From assembly GCA_964509545.1 (NCBI GenBank), contig CAZDXQ010000010.1, forward strand, positions 1 through 64,000: 64,000 nt of DNA, in the 5' to 3' direction. Each line of letters starts with the position of its first letter. The first letter of the stretch is position 1. Shown here one piece after another: positions 57,948 to 64,000 of this stretch. The position numbers and the translations under genes were made by a program. The DNA comes from JADJWR01 sp964509545. GTDB taxonomy: Bacteria; Pseudomonadota; Gammaproteobacteria; Burkholderiales; Burkholderiaceae_F. The notes beneath the pieces were generated by a model. It saw nothing but the letters and a program-made list of their open reading frames with translations, had not been told where the DNA came from and searched no databases.

Positions 57948-58640
57948 ATGTTCGGACGCTCCAAGCCCGTCGTCTTCGAGCCGTACAGTTCCCGCCGTTC
58001 GAAACGGCGCGTACCCCGCTGGTTGCTTCTGCTGCTGCTCGGCATCGCCGCCGGTGCGGCGGGCGTGATCTACGTCCAGGAGCGGCACCTGCCGCCGCGG
58101 TTGTCGGCGGCCGAAACGGCCCAACTGCGCGATTCGTTCGCGCAGGCGGACGCCGGCCGGAAGCGCCTGCAGGCTGAACTGGCGGAGACCGCGAAGAACC
58201 TTGCGGCCACCACCGCCGAGAACAAGCGCCTCGCTGACGAGCTTTCGGCCAGCCGCCAGACGGTCGAACGGTTGCGCGAAGACGTCGCCTTCGTCGCCGC
58301 TGCGCTGCCGCCGGACCCGCGCGGCGGCGCCGTCGAAGTCCGCGCCGCCCGCATCACGAGCCCGGGCAAGACGCTCGCATACGAGGTCGCGCTTTCGCGC
58401 GAAGGCGCGCGGGGCAAGCCGCTCGCCGGGGTCATGCAACTGACGGTCAGCGGCGAGTCCGCGCGCGGCGGCGAGAGCACGATCGCGCTCGAGCCGATCG
58501 CGATCTCGGTGCCGACGCACCAGGTGCTGCGCGGCAGCCAGCCGCTGCCCGAGGGCTTCGTTCCGCGCCAGTGCACGATCCGCGTGCTCGACCGCCCCGG
58601 CGGCCAGATGCTGGGGATGCGGGTGATGTTCGTGAAGTGA
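57948..58640 (+). CDS. Membrane-anchored coiled-coil protein, DUF6776-like
   Basis: The 230-residue protein has a basic N-terminus (1-24), one membrane helix (about 25-42, WLLLLLLGIAAGAAGVIYV), a coiled-coil (about 52-115, AELAETAKNLAATTAENKRLADEL) and a C-terminal beta-rich domain (about 120-230). The arrangement and the DPRGGAVEVRAARIT start of the last domain recall DUF6776, uncharacterised proteins common in betaproteobacteria. The name is by pattern only. It probably faces the periplasm. No clear Shine-Dalgarno is visible before the ATG. It follows ssrA by about 275 bases. Confidence 0.78.
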   Translation: MFGRSKPVVFEPYSSRRSKRRVPRWLLLLLLGIAAGAAGVIYVQERHLPPRLSAAETAQLRDSFAQADAGRKRLQAELAETAKNLAATTAENKRLADELSASRQTVERLREDVAFVAAALPPDPRGGAVEVRAARITSPGKTLAYEVALSREGARGKPLAGVMQLTVSGESARGGESTIALEPIAISVPTHQVLRGSQPLPEGFVPRQCTIRVLDRPGGQMLGMRVMFVK

Positions 58641-58707
58641 CGGCCGGCGACCCGCGCCGTCGCGATCATTCGTCCTGGCGACTGCCGCCCACCGAATCGA
58701 AAGGCAC

Positions 58708-59067
58708 ATGATGACCACCCGGCTTTACGGCATCGCCAACTGCGACACCGTCAAGCGGGCGCGTGCCTGGCTGGAGGACAACCGACACGCCTATGTCTTC
58801 CACGACTTCCGCAAGCAGGGCGTGCCTGCCGACCGGCTCGGTGCCTGGATCGCACGAGTCGGCTGGGAAGCGCTGCTGAACCGCCGCGGCACGACCTGGC
58901 GCCGGCTCGACGAGGCGACGCGCAACGCCGTGGCCGACGCCCGCAGCGCCCGCGCGCTGATGCTCGCGCAGCCGAGCGTGATCAGGCGCCCGGTGGTCGA
59001 GTGGCCCGGCGGTGAGCTGACGGTGGGCTTCGACGCCGGCGAGTGGTCGCAGGTCGCCGGCCGATGA
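58708..59067 (+). CDS. ArsC/Spx-like thioredoxin-fold protein (YffB type)
   Basis: The 119-residue protein has the YffB/Spx pattern TRLYGIANCDTVKRARAWLE with a single N-terminal Cys12, followed by VFHDFRKQGVP and the cis-proline-containing SVIRRPVVEW. ArsC-type arsenate reductases share this fold, but the sequence around Cys12 fits the YffB/Spx branch, whose exact role is unclear. The two consecutive Met codons make the start ambiguous; AAGG is better spaced to the second (58711). It stands alone. Confidence 0.88.
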   Translation: MMTTRLYGIANCDTVKRARAWLEDNRHAYVFHDFRKQGVPADRLGAWIARVGWEALLNRRGTTWRRLDEATRNAVADARSARALMLAQPSVIRRPVVEWPGGELTVGFDAGEWSQVAGR

Positions 59068-59619
59068 ACCGCACTCCGGCGGCGGCGCCTTGTCGTGCAG
59101 CTCGATTCGACACGCGCTGATCACCGCTGCGCCGTTGCACGTGCGTGCGCGGCGCTGAACAATGGGCAGCCCTGCGAGCGTGCAAGCTGCTGGCGGTGAA
59201 GATCTTGCCGTCGTATGCGTCGGCGTACCGCGACCGAGGCGACGCCAAGGCACGCGCCGAGTTCCTGGCGCTGCTGCCACCGGCCGAGCAGCTGGCCACT
59301 TCCGATTGGCTTTATCCGGACGGCGGCGCGCTTGGCGGCGGCGCGGACGTCTGGCGTTTCTGCCGCGCCTTGCCAGTGGCCAACAGCGAACAACCAAGGA
59401 CCACGCGCGAGATCCTCATAAAGCTCGAGGCGCGGCTGACAGCGGGCGAGCGTTCGGGCTTCCTTCTCGACGAAACGCGACGACAACTCGCGGCCTTGCG
59501 CCGAACGAGCGCGCGTCGGCGACTCGCATTGCGCAGGGCATGTGATCGCGGTGCGCCCGCATTGGAACGACGCCTGACTCGCGCATGCGGCCGGGGCCGC
59601 AGCGGCGACCCCGGCCCGG
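59068..59619. other. 552-base stretch with only a doubtful gene
   Basis: No conserved gene is evident between the ArsC-like gene and the small heat shock genes. The only plausible protein-coding frame is the plus-strand candidate described separately. I see no RNA gene, repeat or terminator with a T-run here, although the convergent ends of two transcripts meet in this region. Confidence 0.4.
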
Positions 59620-59684
59620 TCAATCGACCTTCAGCGTCACGCGCCTCGGTCGGCCCGGCTCGACCTTCGGCAGTTCGATCCTGA
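59145..59684 (+). CDS. Doubtful hypothetical protein
   Basis: A 179-residue frame whose first 115 residues have reasonable composition (for example KILPSYASAYRDRGDAKARAEFL and REILIKLEARLTAGE), while the rest is arginine-rich and resembles noncoding GC-rich sequence. It has no recognisable domain and no Shine-Dalgarno, and its last 65 bases overlap the end of an hsp20 gene on the other strand. It may be a degraded gene rather than a functional one. Confidence 0.25.
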   Translation: MRGAEQWAALRACKLLAVKILPSYASAYRDRGDAKARAEFLALLPPAEQLATSDWLYPDGGALGGGADVWRFCRALPVANSEQPRTTREILIKLEARLTAGERSGFLLDETRRQLAALRRTSARRRLALRRACDRGAPALERRLTRACGRGRSGDPGPVNRPSASRASVGPARPSAVRS

Positions 59685-60126
59685 GCACGCCGTCCTTGTA
59701 GCTGGCGCTGGCCTTGTCCGAGCGCACCGGCACCGGCAGCGGCACGCTGCGCAGGAAGCTGCCGTAGGCGCACTGGATCACGCGCCAGCGGCCTTCGCTC
59801 GTCTCGCGCTCGAAGCGCTTTTCGCCGCGCACCACCAGCACGTCGTCGAGCACCTCGATGTCGAAGTCGCGCTTCGACATGCCGGGGATCTCCAGCCGCA
59901 CCACCAGCCGCCGGTCGTCCTCGAAGACGTCGCCGCCGAGCATCGACCAGCCGTTCGACGGCAGGTAGAACTGGTCGTCGACATCGCTGCGCGCCGGCAG
60001 GTTCGATTTGTCGCTGGCGCGGAAGCGCGTCAATGCGCTCGCGGCGGAGTCGCGCAACCGCTGCCAGCCTTCCGCCACCGAACCCCAAAGCGCACCGACG
60101 CCCTGCCTGACTTCACTCATCTTCAT
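59620..60126 (-). CDS. Small heat shock protein (Hsp20/alpha-crystallin), third of cluster
   Basis: The 168-residue protein has an alpha-crystallin domain (about 65-165) with RRLVVRLEIPGMSKRDFDIEVLDDVLVVRGEKRFE and YKDGVLRIELPKVEPGRPRRV. Small heat shock proteins hold unfolding proteins for refolding by DnaK. The N-terminal part (MKMSEVRQGVGALWGSVAEGWQRLRD) is unlike the other two and unusually long. A GGAGGA precedes the chosen ATG. It is third in the operon of three hsp20 genes. Confidence 0.93.
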   Translation of the reverse strand: MKMSEVRQGVGALWGSVAEGWQRLRDSAASALTRFRASDKSNLPARSDVDDQFYLPSNGWSMLGGDVFEDDRRLVVRLEIPGMSKRDFDIEVLDDVLVVRGEKRFERETSEGRWRVIQCAYGSFLRSVPLPVPVRSDKASASYKDGVLRIELPKVEPGRPRRVTLKVD

Positions 60127-60171
60127 CGTCGTCCTCCACAAGCAACGCGAAAAGATGTGCCAAGCCTCCGA

Positions 60172-60543
60172 TCAGCTGACGCGGATCTGCACCTTGCGCG
60201 GCTGCGCGTGTTCGGCCTTGGGAATGCGCAGCTTCAGCACACCGTGGTTCATCTCGGCCGCGATCTTCTCGGGGTCGAGTTCCTTGCTCAGCGTGAACAC
60301 GCGCCGGTAGCGCGGCACCTGAACCTCGGCGTGGCTGGCCTGCAGCCCCTCGGGCGTGGCCAGGCCGACGTCGCCCTCGATGGTCAGCGTGTCGGCCTCG
60401 ACGCGCAGGTTCAGCTGCTGCTTCGACACACCCGGCAGATCGGCGAACAGCGTGATGCCGGTCGCGTCCTCGATCACGTCCACCGGCGGCAGCACGGCAT
60501 CGCGGCGGCCGTTGTTGTCCTGCTTCTTGACGTCGTTGGTCAT
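60172..60543 (-). CDS. Small heat shock protein (Hsp20/alpha-crystallin), second of cluster
   Basis: The 123-residue protein is mostly the alpha-crystallin domain: PPVDVIEDATGITLFADLPGVSKQQLNLRVEADTLTIEGD, then YRRVFTLSKELDPEKIAAEMNHGVLKLRIPKAE, ending KVQIRVS, an I-x-V/I-type oligomerisation tail. The short charged N-terminus has little hydrophobic sequence. The Shine-Dalgarno AGGAGGTGAT is a near-perfect complement of the 16S rRNA 3' end, predicting very strong translation. It lies 15 bases after the first hsp20 and 45 bases before the third. Confidence 0.95.
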   Translation of the reverse strand: MTNDVKKQDNNGRRDAVLPPVDVIEDATGITLFADLPGVSKQQLNLRVEADTLTIEGDVGLATPEGLQASHAEVQVPRYRRVFTLSKELDPEKIAAEMNHGVLKLRIPKAEHAQPRKVQIRVS

Positions 60544-60558
60544 GGGATCACCTCCTAT

Positions 60559-60996
60559 TCACTTGACTTCGATACGGCGCGGCATCGCCGATTCGCGGCG
60601 CCTGATGCTCAGGTGCAGCACGCCGTCGCGGTATTCGGCACTGACGGCGTTCGGATCGACATCGTCGGGCAGGCTGACCACGCGCCGGAAGCGCCCGGCA
60701 AAGCGCTCGTTGATGTGCACCGCCGTCTTCTCGTCCTCGGGCGCGCTCGATTCGCGTTCGCCCTGGATGGTGAGCACGCCGCGGTCGATGTTCACATCGA
60801 TCTTCTCGGGATCCAGCCCCGGCGCGAAGGCATAGATCTCGACGGACTGCTGCGTGCCGCCGATGTTCAGCGCCGGAAAGCCGCCACGGCCGAAGCCGCG
60901 GATGCTGGGCGACAGGTCGAAGCTTTGCTGCAGTTCACGCTGCAGGCGATCGAATTCCGCGAAGATGTCGCGGGGAAACAGGGATCGGTAGATCAC
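60559..60996 (-). CDS. Small heat shock protein (Hsp20/alpha-crystallin), first of cluster
   Basis: The 145-residue protein has a short N-terminal arm (IYRSLFPRDIFAEFDRLQREL) and a full alpha-crystallin domain with QQSVEIYAFAPGLDPEKIDVNIDRGVLTIQGER, RFRRVVSLPDDVDPNAVSAEYRDGVLHLSI and RRIEVK at the end. The start is GTG, preceded by AAGGAGGTGA at ideal distance, almost perfectly complementary to the anti-Shine-Dalgarno. It heads the three-gene hsp20 operon and is divergent from cbpA. Confidence 0.95.
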   Translation of the reverse strand: MIYRSLFPRDIFAEFDRLQRELQQSFDLSPSIRGFGRGGFPALNIGGTQQSVEIYAFAPGLDPEKIDVNIDRGVLTIQGERESSAPEDEKTAVHINERFAGRFRRVVSLPDDVDPNAVSAEYRDGVLHLSIRRRESAMPRRIEVK

Positions 60997-61088
60997 GAGT
61001 CACCTCCTTCGGTCGTTTCGGTCCACCGGCTCGCCGCCGGTCCCTTGGTTGCCACTACGCTTTGCTAATTCGTGCCGGCCGCCACGCA

Positions 61089-61095
61089 TTTCAAG
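61089..61095 (-). promoter_or_regulatory. Sigma-32-like -35 element for the hsp20 operon
   Basis: The minus strand reads CTTGAAA, a perfect match to the sigma-32 -35 consensus, about 95 bases upstream of the first hsp20 start. No good CCCCAT-type -10 follows at the right distance, so the promoter is incomplete by eye. Confidence 0.5.
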
Positions 61096-61098
61096 GGG

Positions 61099-61127
61099 CT
61101 TGAAGTCACCGCGCGCGGCGGCCATCT
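61099..61127 (+). promoter_or_regulatory. Sigma-32-like promoter for cbpA-cbpM
   Basis: CTTGAAG, 14 bases, GGCCATCT closely fits the heat-shock consensus CTTGAAA-N11-16-CCCCATNT (6/7 and 5/7). It lies 60-90 bases upstream of the cbpA start. Its -35 is three bases from the oppositely oriented CTTGAAA of the hsp20 operon. Confidence 0.62.
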
Positions 61128-61186
61128 AACGGTTAGCGGCACGTCGGGCCGAAGCCGGCCGGCGCGCCGAGGCGCGGGAGGGCCGA

Positions 61187-62143
61187 TTGCAGTTCAAGGA
61201 CTACTACCAGACGCTGGGGGTGGCCCGCGACGCCACCGCCGACGAGATCAAGAAGGCGTACCGCAAGCTGGCGCGCAAGTACCACCCGGACCTGAGCAAG
61301 GAGTCCGGCGCCGAGGCGCGCATGAAGGAGGTCAACGAGGCCTACGCGGTGCTGTCCGACCCCGAGAAGCGCGCCGCCTACGACGCGCTCGGCCGCGGCT
61401 ACCAGCCGGGGCAGGATTTTCGGCCCCCGCCCGACTGGGACGCCAACTTCGAGTTCTCCGGGCCGGGCTTCGGCGGCGAGGCGGCGGATTTCAGCGACTT
61501 CTTCGCCGAACTGTTCGGCCGCATGGGCGGGCGTGGCCGCGAAGCGGGATTCGGTCGCCGCGAGCGCTTCGAAGCGCGCGGCGAGGACCACCACGCCAAG
61601 ATCGTGCTCGACATCGAGGACGCCTGGCGCGGCGCCACCCGGCAGATCAGCCTGCGGGTGCCCAGAATGGACGCGGCCGGCCGCGTCGTGCTCGACACGC
61701 GCACGCTCGACGTGCAGATTCCCAAGGGGGTTCGCGAAGGCCAGCTGATCCGGCTCGCCGGCCAGGGCGCACCCGGCTTCGGCGGCGCGCCGGCGGGCGA
61801 CCTGCTGCTCGAAGTGCATTTCCACCCGCATCCGCGCTTCCACCTGAGCGGCCGCGACTTGCGCGTCGACCTGCCGGTGGCACCGTGGGAGGCCGCCCTC
61901 GGCGCGGTGATCCCGGTGCAGTTGCCCGACGGCAGCACGCTGAAGGTGCGCATCCCGGCCGGCGCGCAGAGCGGCCGGCAACTGGTGGTGCGCGGCAAGG
62001 GCGTGCCCGGCAATCCGCCCGGCGACCTCGAACTGACGGTGCGCGTCGTGTTGCCGGCGGCGGATACGGCGCGGGCGAAGGAGATCTACGAAACGATGGC
62101 GCGCGAACTGAAATTCGACCCACGCGCCGGCGGTGGAGCCTGA
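61187..62143 (+). CDS. cbpA: DnaJ-class co-chaperone CbpA
   Basis: CbpA is a class II J-domain co-chaperone of DnaK with curved-DNA binding in E. coli. The 318-residue protein has the J domain (5-70) with the essential HPD motif (33-35) in RKYHPDLSK. A Gly/Phe-rich linker (about 75-125) and two C-terminal beta-barrel substrate domains (QIPKGVREGQLIRLAGQGAPG, DLLLEVHFHPHPRF) follow, with no zinc finger. The start is a TTG with GGGAGG five bases upstream, giving (M)QFKDYYQTLGV as in the family. It is followed by cbpM after one base. Confidence 0.95.
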   Translation: MQFKDYYQTLGVARDATADEIKKAYRKLARKYHPDLSKESGAEARMKEVNEAYAVLSDPEKRAAYDALGRGYQPGQDFRPPPDWDANFEFSGPGFGGEAADFSDFFAELFGRMGGRGREAGFGRRERFEARGEDHHAKIVLDIEDAWRGATRQISLRVPRMDAAGRVVLDTRTLDVQIPKGVREGQLIRLAGQGAPGFGGAPAGDLLLEVHFHPHPRFHLSGRDLRVDLPVAPWEAALGAVIPVQLPDGSTLKVRIPAGAQSGRQLVVRGKGVPGNPPGDLELTVRVVLPAADTARAKEIYETMARELKFDPRAGGGA

Positions 62144-62144
62144 A

Positions 62145-62456
62145 ATGCAGACCACGGACAGCCTGATCGGCGCCCTGCTCGACGACGCCTGCCTGACGCT
62201 CGAGGAACTGTCGCGCGTGGCCGCCGTGCCGCCCGACTGGGTGATCGAGCACGTGCGCGAGGGGCTGCTTTCGGTCTCCGGCGAGTCGCCGTCGGCCTGG
62301 CGCTTCGGCAGCCGAGAGCTGTGGCGGGTGCGGCAGATGCGGCGCTTCGAGCGCGACTTCGACGCCGTGCCCGAACTGGCGGCGCTGGTCGCGGACCTGC
62401 TCGAAGAGCTCGACGAGATGCGCGCGCAGATGCGGCGCGCCGGGATGGGGTCCTGA
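62145..62456 (+). CDS. cbpM: Chaperone modulator CbpM
   Basis: CbpM binds the J domain of CbpA and inhibits it. The 103-residue protein has a MerR-like winged-helix start (LTLEELSRVAAVPPDWVIEHVREGLL) and a C-terminal helix (RFERDFDAVPELAALVADLLEELDEMRAQMRR). I chose the ATG giving MQTTDSLIGALL, with GGAG six bases upstream and one base after the cbpA stop. The pairing with cbpA confirms the assignment. Confidence 0.93.
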   Translation: MQTTDSLIGALLDDACLTLEELSRVAAVPPDWVIEHVREGLLSVSGESPSAWRFGSRELWRVRQMRRFERDFDAVPELAALVADLLEELDEMRAQMRRAGMGS

Positions 62457-62550
62457 GGCGCCCGCGCACCGAGCCGAAACCACGCGCTTGCTGCGAACGG
62501 GTCAGCCGCGACGACGACGCGATCACCAACCACTTCTGAAAAGACACTGG

Positions 62551-62673
62551 GTTCCCGCCGGAGCCTGCCCTGACTCCGATCGAGGGCGGGAACGACGCAG
62601 GCCCGTCGTCCTGGCGCAGGCCGGGACCCAAGTTGGCGGCCTCGAAGATTGGGTCCCGGCCTGCGCCGGGACG
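62551..62673. repeat. REP-like inverted repeats downstream of cbpM
   Basis: Two palindromic units lie side by side. In the first, GTTCCCGCC (62551-62559) pairs with GGCGGGAAC (62585-62593). In the second, a 25-base arm (62607-62631, starting CGTCCTGGCGCAGG) pairs with 62649-62673, one mismatch, 17-base spacer. Both have the GTTCCCGC / GTCCCGGC flavour of repetitive extragenic palindromes. No T-run follows. They lie in the 276-base gap between cbpM and the convergent MFP gene and may act as a transcript-end hairpin. Confidence 0.8.
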
Positions 62674-62732
62674 ACCATTGCAGAGATCGTGCCTGCGCGA
62701 CAGTCGCCGGGCCCTGGTCGCGCCCGCCGCCC

Positions 62733-63998
62733 CTACCGCTCCCGCCCGGCCCGGCGCACGACCTGGGTCAGCGGTTCGAGCAGGTACGCCAGCGGCGTGC
62801 GCTCTTCGCCCTTGATGTAGACCTCCGCCGGCATGCCGGCGAGCAGCTTCAGGTCGCCGGCCTTGGCCAGCGACCCGGCGTCGGCCTCGATGTTGACCAC
62901 GTAGTACGGCACGTTGGTGGCCCGGTCGACCAGCCGGTCGGCCGAGACGTAGAACACCTTGCCATCGACCAGCTTCGTGGTCCGGTAGGCAAACGCGGTG
63001 AAGCGGATCTCCGCCGCCTGGTCGCGGTAGACGCGGTTGATGTCTTCCGGCCGCACGCGCGCTTCGACCACCAGCCGCTGCGCACTGGGCACGATGTCGG
63101 CGATCGGCTCGCGCGGCGCGATCACCGCGCCCGGCGTGTTGAACTTCAGGTCCATCACCTCGCCGGCCACCGGCGCCACGATCACCTGCCGTTTGGCCGC
63201 GTCTCTGCTCTTGCGCTGCTCCTGCTGCAGTTCGGACAGCCGCGCCTGGGTGGCCTTCAACTGGTCGCTCGCCTGCTGCCGGTATTCGCTTTCGAGCGAA
63301 CGCGCGCGCAGGTCGTTGTCGACCATGCGCTGCTCGGCCCGCGCCAGTTCGGAGCGCCGCTCCTCCAGCTTCACCGAGTAGTCGGCGATCCCCGCCTCCA
63401 ACTGCGTGATCCGCGTGGCCGAGATGAAGCCGTCCTTCAGCAGGTTGCGGTTCGTGGCCAGTTCCTGCTTCTGCAGCGCGAGCGCCTCGGCCGCCTGCGC
63501 GATCTGCGCCTTCAGCGCCGCCGCTTCCTGCGCCACCTTCTCGCGCTGCGCCCGCAGCAGGCCGATCTGCCCGACCATCGCATCGCGGCGGGCGGCGAAC
63601 AGCGCCCTTTCCTTTTTCAGCAGTTCGGCCAGCCGCGGATCGCTTTCCGTGGCCTTGGCGAGATCCGCCGGCAGGCTGAAGTCCGGCGCCAGCGCCTGCT
63701 CGGCTTCGAGCCGCGTGATGCTGATGCGCTCGGCGGCGACGCGATAGTCCCAGCGGTTCAGGTCCGCATCGACGCCGACGTCGCCCAGCACCAGCAGCGT
63801 TTCGCCCTCGGCCACCTGCTGGCCGTCGCGCACGCGCACCTCGCGCACGATTCCGCCTTCGGCGTGCTGCACCGGCCGCCGGTTCAGGTCGACCTTGACG
63901 AACGCCGGCGCCACCACCGCCGAGGCCAGCGGCGCCAGCGCCATCCAGGCCGCGAGCGGCAGCAGCCCGACGAGCAGCACCCACCGGCCGGCGCGCAT
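62733..63998 (-). CDS. HlyD/PrtE-type membrane-fusion protein, probably 5'-incomplete
   Basis: This is the periplasmic adaptor of a type I secretion system. One membrane segment lies at the N-terminus (about 6-29) and the lipoyl-like half EGGIVREVRVRDGQQVAEGETLLVLGD follows (about 48-74). A long alpha-helical hairpin (about 105-260) and a barrel region with VIVAPVAGEVMDLKFNTPGAVI and DINRVYRDQAAEIRF complete the PrtE/LapC-like pattern. The first Met of the frame is 2 bases from the window edge and most relatives have 10-20 more residues, so the start probably lies outside. No ABC or TolC gene is within view. Confidence 0.88.
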   Translation of the reverse strand: MRAGRWVLLVGLLPLAAWMALAPLASAVVAPAFVKVDLNRRPVQHAEGGIVREVRVRDGQQVAEGETLLVLGDVGVDADLNRWDYRVAAERISITRLEAEQALAPDFSLPADLAKATESDPRLAELLKKERALFAARRDAMVGQIGLLRAQREKVAQEAAALKAQIAQAAEALALQKQELATNRNLLKDGFISATRITQLEAGIADYSVKLEERRSELARAEQRMVDNDLRARSLESEYRQQASDQLKATQARLSELQQEQRKSRDAAKRQVIVAPVAGEVMDLKFNTPGAVIAPREPIADIVPSAQRLVVEARVRPEDINRVYRDQAAEIRFTAFAYRTTKLVDGKVFYVSADRLVDRATNVPYYVVNIEADAGSLAKAGDLKLLAGMPAEVYIKGEERTPLAYLLEPLTQVVRRAGRER

Positions 63999-64000
63999 CA

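Noticed and set aside
57640..57950. Integrated element at the ssrA 3' end, a common attachment site
   Set aside because: No repeat of the tmRNA 3' end and no integrase gene follow; a terminator and an ordinary gene lie downstream.
60997..61080. Possible ROSE or FourU RNA thermometer in the hsp20 leader
   Set aside because: The leader has a hairpin (61025-61041) but no pyrimidine segment able to pair with the AAGGAGG Shine-Dalgarno, and no UUUU or ROSE-type motif.

Overview
The window is about 64 kb of GC-rich, gene-dense bacterial chromosome made almost entirely of housekeeping genes. It looks betaproteobacterial, probably Burkholderiales or a relative. The tmRNA encodes the proteolysis tag ANDERFALAA. 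The gyrA-pheA-hisC-tyrA-aroA-cmk-rpsA-ihfB-lapA-lapB block, the ompA/ubiG/gph neighbourhood, the dnaX-ybaB-recR and trxA-rho-rpmE sets and a small (4.5S-type) SRP RNA fit that assignment. I see no prophage, insertion sequence, CRISPR array, tRNA or rRNA.

Layout. 1-6.8 kb (minus): carA-gmhA-small membrane protein-carB form a tightly coupled operon, followed by greA behind its own candidate promoter and a terminator-like hairpin, then a family III CoA-transferase gene that stops early near the window edge. 7-12.5 kb: transaldolase (plus), a three-gene ABC importer of the SsuABC/TauABC type, a PAS-PAS-GGDEF diguanylate cyclase and a MAPEG protein (minus). 12.7-18 kb: recR, ybaB, dnaX (minus), an amidase (plus), a GNAT gene preceded by the SRP RNA gene, and a 56-residue protein. 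18-26.3 kb: a Ycf46-type AAA ATPase, then an AddA/AddB-like helicase-nuclease pair. 26.5-31.9 kb (plus): trxA, rho, rpmE2, an ArnT-like glycosyltransferase and a MATE transporter. 31.9-38.7 kb: htpX, a YqhA-family protein, class I fumarase, cysM, a ComEA-like HhH protein, lapB, lapA, ihfB.

38.7-48.5 kb (minus): the rpsA-cmk-aroA-tyrA-hisC-pheA-gyrA supercluster. It lacks serC at its usual place and has an oppositely oriented DUF2061 gene with a Fur-box-like palindrome between aroA and cmk. 48.7-59 kb: an SAH/MTA deaminase, an OmpA-family protein, an unknown secreted protein, ubiG, gph, a very large DUF748 (AsmA-like) protein, ssrA, a DUF6776-like membrane protein and an ArsC/Spx-like protein. 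59.6-62.5 kb is a heat-shock island: three tandem small heat shock proteins diverge from cbpA-cbpM, with back-to-back sigma-32-like -35 elements between them. A type I secretion membrane-fusion protein gene runs off the right edge.

Most interesting points: Gln at GyrA position 83, Ser at the glyphosate-critical proline of AroA, the Fur-box/DUF2061 insertion, the heat-shock divergent promoter, the greA leader hairpin, and two inverted-repeat (REP-like) elements. I found no convincing wholly new multi-gene system. Every family assignment here comes from reading the sequence, without a database search.
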